Shown piece after piece: positions 15,983 to 20,313 of a stretch of DNA of 20,313 nucleotides. The DNA comes from Ramlibacter sp. Lineage in GTDB: Bacteria > Pseudomonadota > Gammaproteobacteria > Burkholderiales > Burkholderiaceae_C. Location: assembly GCA_025351615.1 (NCBI GenBank), contig JANXVP010000147.1, positions 1 to 20,313 on the forward strand, read 5' to 3'. How positions within the stretch are numbered: position 1 is the stretch's first letter; each line of letters opens with the position of its first letter. The position numbers and the translations under genes are program-made. The notes below the pieces were generated by a model, which was not told the DNA's origin, made no database searches, and saw only the letters and a program-made list of their open reading frames with translations.

Positions 15983-16473
15983 GGCCTCGGGCCACTCGGC
16001 GGCCGGGGCGGCTCTTGCCCGTTCCTGTCCTCCTGCGGCGGGTCCGGACTGACCAGCTGCACCACGCGCGGCTCGCCTTCTCCCTGCGCCCCGGCAGCGG
16101 GAACGCTGGAAAGGGGAGACGGCCTGGACGCCTCATCGCTGGTGCCGGGCACACCAACGGGGAAGGCCATGCCCTGTCCGTTTTCGCGCGCGTAAATCGC
16201 GATCACCCGGCTCACCGGCACCATGATTTCGCGGGCACTCCCGGCAAAACGCGCCTTGAACTCGATGAAATCGTTGCCCAGTTTGAGCGAACTGGTCGCG
16301 TCGAAACTGATGTTCAACACGATTTCGCCGTTTTTCACGTATTCGCGGGGAACCTGCACGGAATCGTCCACCAGCACCGCCACATAGGGCGTCAAGCCGT
16401 TGTCGGTGCACCAGTCGTACAGCGCCCGAATCAGGTAAGGGCGGGTGGACGTGGATTCCAGGGCATTCATCAT
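15961..16473 (-). CDS. sspB: SspB, ClpXP specificity-enhancing adaptor
   Basis: A 170-residue protein. Residues 1-105 are the SspB substrate-binding fold: RPYLIRALYDWCTDNGLTPYVAV, then VPREYVKNGEIVLNIS and a segment ending in VPVSRVIAIYARENGQGM. This domain binds the ssrA tag on proteins from stalled ribosomes. Residues 108-160 are a disordered Pro/Ser/Gly linker, and the last residues, RPSLKRIK, form the short basic tail that docks on the ClpX zinc domain. The linker and tail layout is as in E. coli SspB. The ATG at 16473 or the adjacent one at 16470 may be used. It follows sspA by 21 bp in the same direction, so the two are an operon. Confidence 0.94.
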   Translation of the reverse strand: MMNALESTSTRPYLIRALYDWCTDNGLTPYVAVLVDDSVQVPREYVKNGEIVLNISFDATSSLKLGNDFIEFKARFAGSAREIMVPVSRVIAIYARENGQGMAFPVGVPGTSDEASRPSPLSSVPAAGAQGEGEPRVVQLVSPDPPQEDRNGQEPPRPPSGPRPSLKRIK

Positions 16474-16494
16474 TCAAACCGCGCTTGGGTCCGC

Positions 16495-17106
16495 TTACTT
16501 GCGCATGACCTTTTCGGACGGCGTCAGCGCCTCGATGTACGCGGGACGGGAGAAGATGCGTTCGGCGTACTTCAACAGTGGGGCCGCGTTCTTGGACAGC
16601 TCGATGCCATAGTAGTCCAGCCGCCACAGCAGAGGCGCAATGGCTACGTCGAGCATGGAGAAGTTCTCGCCCAGCATGTACTTGTTTTTCAGGAACACAG
16701 GGGCCAGCTGGGTGAGGCGATCGCGGATGTGCGAACGGGCTTTTTCCAGCGCCTTCTCGTTGCTCTTGGCGGCGCGCGATTCGAGCGTGCTCACGTGCAC
16801 GAACAGCTCCTTCTCGAAATTCAGCAGGAACAGCCGCACCCGCGCGCGGTCGACCGGGTCGCCGGGCATCAGCTGCGGATGCGGAAAGCGCTCGTCGATG
16901 TACTCGTTGATGATGTTCGACTCATAAAGAATCAGATCGCGCTCGACCAGGATCGGCACCTGCCCATACGGGTTCATCACATTGATGTCTTCCGGCTTGT
17001 TGTACAGGTCGACGTCGCGGATCTCGAAGTCCATCCCCTTCTCGAACAGCACGAAGCGGCAGCGGTGGGAGAAAGGACAGGTGGTTCCCGAATACAGCAC
17101 CATCAT
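16495..17106 (-). CDS. sspA: SspA, stringent starvation protein A (RNA polymerase-associated, GST fold)
   Basis: A 203-residue GST-fold protein. The N-terminal thioredoxin-like part runs MMVLYSGTTCPFSHRCR and NPYGQVPILVERDLILYES, followed by the all-helical domain. The surface PHP tripeptide that E. coli SspA needs for contact with RNA polymerase is present at 75-77 (ERFPHPQLM). SspA proteins bind RNA polymerase and alter transcription under acid or starvation stress rather than act as glutathione transferases. A strong AAGGAG (17115-17120) lies 8 bp before the first of two ATGs. The gene follows petC, but an intrinsic terminator lies in between. Confidence 0.95.
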   Translation of the reverse strand: MMVLYSGTTCPFSHRCRFVLFEKGMDFEIRDVDLYNKPEDINVMNPYGQVPILVERDLILYESNIINEYIDERFPHPQLMPGDPVDRARVRLFLLNFEKELFVHVSTLESRAAKSNEKALEKARSHIRDRLTQLAPVFLKNKYMLGENFSMLDVAIAPLLWRLDYYGIELSKNAAPLLKYAERIFSRPAYIEALTPSEKVMRK

Positions 17107-17125
17107 GATGAAGGCTCCTTAAATC

Positions 17126-17158
17126 AAAAAAGAGTGGGTGCGCGCGAGCAGCCCACTC
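17126..17158 (-). terminator. Intrinsic terminator between petC and sspA
   Basis: On the reverse strand GAGTGGG, a 13-base GC-rich loop and CCCACTC are followed directly by six T residues. It lies 44 bp past the petC stop. The sspA ribosome site begins only about 6 bp beyond the T-run, so readthrough, or a promoter inside petC, must supply sspA. Confidence 0.75.
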
Positions 17159-17202
17159 ATGGAAGGACGCACGCCCGGCTGTCGCCGGCGGCGTTTGGCC
17201 TT

Positions 17203-17961
17203 TTAGTGGATGTCTTTCCAGAACGCCGCATTGAGGCGCCAGGTGAAGAAGGTGAGAACGCCCAGGAAGATCAGCACCCAGACGCCGACGCGCACGCGCG
17301 TGTTCTGGTCCGGCTCGCTCATCCACTGCAAATAGCCGACCAGGTCGCCAACAGCGTGGTCGTATTGCAGCGGCGTCAGGCTGCCCGGGCTCAGCTGCTT
17401 CCAGCCGGTGAACACTTTCGTCTCGTGACCGTGCACCTCACGGATGTCGAATTGCGGTTGCCGGTCGCCCTGCAGTTCCCACAGCGCATGCGGCATGCCC
17501 ACGTTCGGGAAAGCCAGGTTATTCCACCCCGTCGCCTTGGTCTCGTCACGATAGTAGGTGCGCAGGTAGGTATAGATATAGTCGGCGCCCGTGCCTGCGT
17601 GGCCAGAGCGCGAGCGGGCGATCACCGACAGGTCAGGCGGATTGGCGCCGAACCATTCCTTGGCCTGCTTCGGGTCGATCGCCGACTTCATGGTGTCGCC
17701 AATCCGGTCGGTTGTGAAGAGCAGGTTGTCCTTGATCTGCGCCTCGGTCAGGCCGATGTCGCGCAGACGGTTGAAACGCATGAACGCGGCCGAGTGGCAG
17801 TTCAGGCAGTAATTGACAAACAGCTTGGCGCCGTTCTGCAGGGCTGGCAGATCGTTGGTATTGCTGGGCGCCTTGTCCCAGACGATCGATTCGCCGCCCG
17901 CTGCATGGGCGCCGCAGGCAATGCCGAGAGCAGCCAGCAGGGTCAGGATCAGTTTTTTCAT
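17203..17961 (-). CDS. petC: Cytochrome c1 subunit of the bc1 complex
   Basis: A 252-residue protein with a Sec signal peptide (MKKLILTLLAALGIACGAHA, residues 1-20). Heme c is bound through CLNCH (C52, C55, H56), with M156 in NVGMPHAL as the likely sixth ligand. A single C-terminal membrane helix (about 224-242) anchors it to the periplasmic face, ending FWKDIH. It takes electrons from the Rieske protein and passes them to soluble cytochrome c. The ATG at 17961 was chosen because it gives the signal peptide directly; a longer open frame upstream is a shadow of cytochrome b. GGAGA lies upstream at suitable distance. It is 17 bp downstream of petB in the same operon. Confidence 0.97.
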   Translation of the reverse strand: MKKLILTLLAALGIACGAHAAGGESIVWDKAPSNTNDLPALQNGAKLFVNYCLNCHSAAFMRFNRLRDIGLTEAQIKDNLLFTTDRIGDTMKSAIDPKQAKEWFGANPPDLSVIARSRSGHAGTGADYIYTYLRTYYRDETKATGWNNLAFPNVGMPHALWELQGDRQPQFDIREVHGHETKVFTGWKQLSPGSLTPLQYDHAVGDLVGYLQWMSEPDQNTRVRVGVWVLIFLGVLTFFTWRLNAAFWKDIH

Positions 17962-17978
17962 TCTTGACAGTCTCCAGC

Positions 17979-19391
17979 TCAGTGCGCGGCGAAGGTGATG
18001 CGGTCCGGCACGGGCTTGAACGCACCCAGCCGGCTCCACCATGGCATCAGCAGGAAGAAACCGAAATAGATCAACGTGCCCACCTGGGAGAGGCGTCCGC
18101 CGATCTCGGTGACCGGCTGCACGCCCAGATAGGCCAGCATGACGAAGTTCACGACGAACACGCCGTACACCGCCTTGTGCCAGCCAGGACGGTAGCGGAT
18201 CGACTTGACCGGGCTGTTGTCCAGCCAAGGCAGGAAGAACAGGATGATGACCGCGCCGCCCATGACCACGACGCCCCAGAATTTGGCGTCGATCGACAGC
18301 ATCAGCACGACGGCAACGGCCGCCGCCACTGCAACGACGGCCTTGGTGATGGCGCCCAGTCGCGACTTGAGCAAGCCGAAGCCCGCAGCCACGACGACGC
18401 AAGCGATCAACGCATACATCATCTCGCTGGTGATCGCACGCAGCATGGAGTAGTAGGGCGTGAAGTACCAGACCGGCGCGATATGCGCGGGCGTCTTCAG
18501 CGGATCGGCCGGGATGAAGTTGTTGTATTCCAGGAAGTAGCCGCCGAATTCAGGGGCGAAGAAGATGATGGCGGAAAACACCATCAGGAATACCGCAACC
18601 CCGAACAGGTCGTGCACCGAGTAGTAGGGGTGGAACGGAATGCCGTCCAGCGGATGACCATGTTCGTCCTTCGGCGAGTTCGGTCCCTTGATTTCGACAC
18701 CGTCGGGATTGTTCGAACCGACGTCGTGCAACGCGAGGATGTGCGCGGCCACCAGGCCGAGCAGCACCAGCGGCACGGCGATCACGTGGAAGCTGAAAAA
18801 GCGATTGAGCGTTGCGTCAGAGACAACGTAGTCGCCGCGGATCAGCAGCGCGAGGTCCGGGCCGATGAAGGGGATCGCCGCGAACAGGTTCACGATCACC
18901 TGGGCGCCCCAGTACGACATCTGGCCCCACGGCAGCAGGTAACCCATGAACGCTTCCGCCATCAGGGCCAGGAAGATCGCGCAGCCGAAGATCCACACCA
19001 GTTCGCGGGGCTTGCGGTAGCTGCCGTAGATCAGGCCGCGGTACATGTGCAGGTAGACCACCACGAAGAAGGCCGAGGCGCCGGTGGAATGCATATAGCG
19101 CACCAGCCAGCCCCAGGGCACGTCGCGCATGATGTACTCGACCGAAGCGAAGGCCAGCGCGGCGTCCGGCTTGTAATGCATCACCAGGAAGATGCCGGTG
19201 ACGATCTGGATCACCAGCACCAACAATGCGAGCGCACCGAAGAAATACCAGAAGTTGAAGTTCTTCGGCGCGTAGTACTCGGACAGGTGGTCCCGATAGG
19301 CCGCTCCCGCGGTCGGGAACCGGTTGTCGAACCAGTTGCCGAGTTTTTCGCCCGCCGTGGCGTTCGGGGAAATTTCCTTGAATTCAGCCAT
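17979..19391 (-). CDS. petB: Cytochrome b subunit of the bc1 complex
   Basis: A 470-residue polytopic membrane protein. The two heme b groups are held by H101/H115 in helix B and H202/H217 in helix D; the second pair is separated by 14 residues rather than the 13 of mitochondrial and alphaproteobacterial proteins. The Qo site has PVWY (306-309) where the classic motif is PEWY. MGYLLPWGQMSYWGA in helix C is intact. An insertion with HPLDGIPFHPYYSVHD precedes the second half, and extra C-terminal helices follow. The protein oxidises ubiquinol and translocates protons. ATG at 19391 has CAGGA six bases upstream; an in-frame ATG at 19433 has no family support. It lies between petA (64 bp upstream) and petC. 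Confidence 0.97.
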   Translation of the reverse strand: MAEFKEISPNATAGEKLGNWFDNRFPTAGAAYRDHLSEYYAPKNFNFWYFFGALALLVLVIQIVTGIFLVMHYKPDAALAFASVEYIMRDVPWGWLVRYMHSTGASAFFVVVYLHMYRGLIYGSYRKPRELVWIFGCAIFLALMAEAFMGYLLPWGQMSYWGAQVIVNLFAAIPFIGPDLALLIRGDYVVSDATLNRFFSFHVIAVPLVLLGLVAAHILALHDVGSNNPDGVEIKGPNSPKDEHGHPLDGIPFHPYYSVHDLFGVAVFLMVFSAIIFFAPEFGGYFLEYNNFIPADPLKTPAHIAPVWYFTPYYSMLRAITSEMMYALIACVVVAAGFGLLKSRLGAITKAVVAVAAAVAVVLMLSIDAKFWGVVVMGGAVIILFFLPWLDNSPVKSIRYRPGWHKAVYGVFVVNFVMLAYLGVQPVTEIGGRLSQVGTLIYFGFFLLMPWWSRLGAFKPVPDRITFAAH

Positions 19392-19455
19392 TTTTTTCCT
19401 GATCAGTTGAGGACAGAGCAGATCGCATTGCAATCCCGGTCAGTTCTGCAAAGTC

Positions 19456-20055
19456 TCACGCTTTTTTGTCTTCCCCGATCAGGAGCCGGTTATCCGCGAT
19501 GTACATGTGCGGCGGCACTTCCAGGTTGTCGGGGGCAGGCTTGTTCTTGAAGACACGCCCGGCGAAGTCGAAGGTCGAGCCGTGGCAGGGACACAAAAAG
19601 CCGCCCTGCCAGTCATCCGGCAGCGACGGCTGCGGCCCGGGCTGGAACCGGTCGGACGGCGAGCATCCCAGGTGCGAGCAGATTCCCACACCGATCCAGT
19701 ATTCGGGCTTGATCGAGCGTCCCTCGTTGCGCGCGTAGACGGGTGTGAGTTCATCCGGCTTGCGCTGCGACTTTGGATCGGCGAGCTGCGAATCGAGCTT
19801 GGGCAGCGTCGCCAACTGCGCCGGCGTGCGCCTGACGATCCACACCGGCTTGCCGCGCCATTCCACGGTGAGTTTTTCGCCCGGCTTGAGGGCCGAAATA
19901 TCGACCTCCACAGGAGCACCTGCGGCTTTGGCCCGCTCCGACGGCTGAAAGCTGCTCACGAACGGAACGGCGGTGAACGCGCCGCCCACAGCGCCTGCAC
20001 ATCCGGACGCGATCAGCCACGTTCGTTTGCTGGCGTCCACTGGGGTGTCACTCAT
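19456..20055 (-). CDS. petA: Ubiquinol-cytochrome c reductase Rieske iron-sulfur subunit
   Basis: A 199-residue protein. The [2Fe-2S] cluster motifs are C126-S-H128-L-G-C131 and C155-P-C157-H158-G-S. The cluster ligands are C126, H128, C155 and H158, and C131 and C157 form the disulfide. The N-terminal signal anchor contains SKRTWLIASG, a Lys-Arg version of the Tat twin-arginine motif, followed by a hydrophobic helix to about residue 37 and the flexible hinge PSERAKAAGAP. The protein stays membrane-anchored with its cluster domain in the periplasm. The start at ATG 20055 is preferred over the one at 20067 because GAGG lies 6-8 bp upstream. It is the first gene of petABC, with a good promoter upstream. 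Confidence 0.97.
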   Translation of the reverse strand: MSDTPVDASKRTWLIASGCAGAVGGAFTAVPFVSSFQPSERAKAAGAPVEVDISALKPGEKLTVEWRGKPVWIVRRTPAQLATLPKLDSQLADPKSQRKPDELTPVYARNEGRSIKPEYWIGVGICSHLGCSPSDRFQPGPQPSLPDDWQGGFLCPCHGSTFDFAGRVFKNKPAPDNLEVPPHMYIADNRLLIGEDKKA

Positions 20056-20095
20056 TGGGGTCCTCAAGGATGTCGCATATCAGGGTCAACCCGCG

Positions 20096-20125
20096 ATTGT
20101 AGCTGACCGCAGGTGACGAATTCAA
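20096..20125 (-). promoter_or_regulatory. Sigma70-type promoter of petABC
   Basis: On the reverse strand TTGAAT (20120-20125), an 18-bp spacer, then TACAAT (20096-20101). This gives four and five matches to the -35 and -10 consensus. The expected transcript start near 20089 leaves a short leader of about 33 bases before petA. Confidence 0.6.
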
Positions 20126-20182
20126 CACGGCGGCGCCCCGTTGCCCCGATACTGCGGACCTCAAACCAATGGGGAAGCAGCA

Positions 20183-20313
20183 ATGGGAATGGTGAAGGAA
20201 TTCCGCGAATTTGCGATCAAGGGCAGCGTCGTGGACCTGGCCGTCGGCGTGATCATCGGCGCCGCTTTCGCGAAGATCGTCGACTCCATGGTGAACGACC
20301 TGATCATGCCGGT
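20183..20313 (+). CDS. mscL: Large-conductance mechanosensitive channel MscL, N-terminal part
   Basis: The first 43 codons are visible and continue past the right edge. [14 protein letters not shown] followed by [13 protein letters not shown] [19 protein letters not shown] is the conserved N-terminal helix and first membrane helix of MscL, the pore that opens under membrane tension to release solutes during osmotic downshock. GGGGAAG lies about 6 bp before the ATG. It is divergent from petA with 127 bp between starts. Confidence 0.95.
   Translation, partial: MGMVKEFREFAIKGSVVDLAVGVIIGAAFAKIVDSMVNDLIMP

Noticed and set aside
17964..19550. 528-codon plus-strand open frame opposite petB
   Set aside because: It is a His/Asp/Gln-rich shadow of cytochrome b codons with no membrane segments or family motif.

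Overview
This window is high-GC, densely coded DNA from a betaproteobacterium, most likely order Burkholderiales and plausibly family Comamonadaceae. The evidence is the gene order petA-petB-petC-sspA-sspB beside mscL, the M23 peptidase-secA pair with a DUF721 gene, a Baf-type coaX, the PVWY Qo motif of cytochrome b, and an orphan Tat-exported branched-chain-type binding protein. No gene-free stretch exceeds about 145 bases. I saw no insertion sequences, CRISPR arrays or prophage genes.

Layout. 1-1318 (-) is the N-terminal part of a cytoplasmic molybdopterin [4Fe-4S] oxidoreductase running off the left edge. 1414-2541 (+) is a periplasmic solute-binding protein and 2671-3036 (+) a small basic exported protein. 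3040-4209 (-) is ArgE-type acetylornithine deacetylase. It diverges from an M20 amidohydrolase (4291-5487) that is translationally coupled to a DUF2817 peptidase-like gene (5484-6257). The DUF2817 protein appears to have lost its catalytic core. Next is coaX (6266-7039, -).

The accessory centre of the window, 7158-11565, looks like a cell-density signalling module. It holds a LuxR-family regulator (-), a CqsS-type six-helix membrane histidine kinase (+, TTG start), a receiver-domain response regulator with an unusual output domain (+), and a convergent CqsA-type alpha-hydroxyketone autoinducer synthase (-). Two related dyads with the lux-box geometry CTGT-N8-ACAG occur in it. One is a perfect 15-bp-arm palindrome just upstream of cqsA. 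The other lies inside the 5' end of the luxR-type gene, about 105 bp upstream of the kinase start. Together they suggest a circuit in which the Cqs/Lqs-type phosphorelay and a LuxR-type DNA-binding protein are wired into one locus. This is the most interesting content of the window.

The right half is housekeeping: secA, a membrane-anchored M23 murein hydrolase, a divergent DUF721 (DciA-like) gene, tRNA-Thr(UGU), the ClpXP adaptor sspB, sspA, and the three subunits of the cytochrome bc1 complex (petC, petB, petA, all -). A good sigma70-type promoter precedes petA and an intrinsic terminator separates petC from sspA. The start of mscL (+) closes the window.
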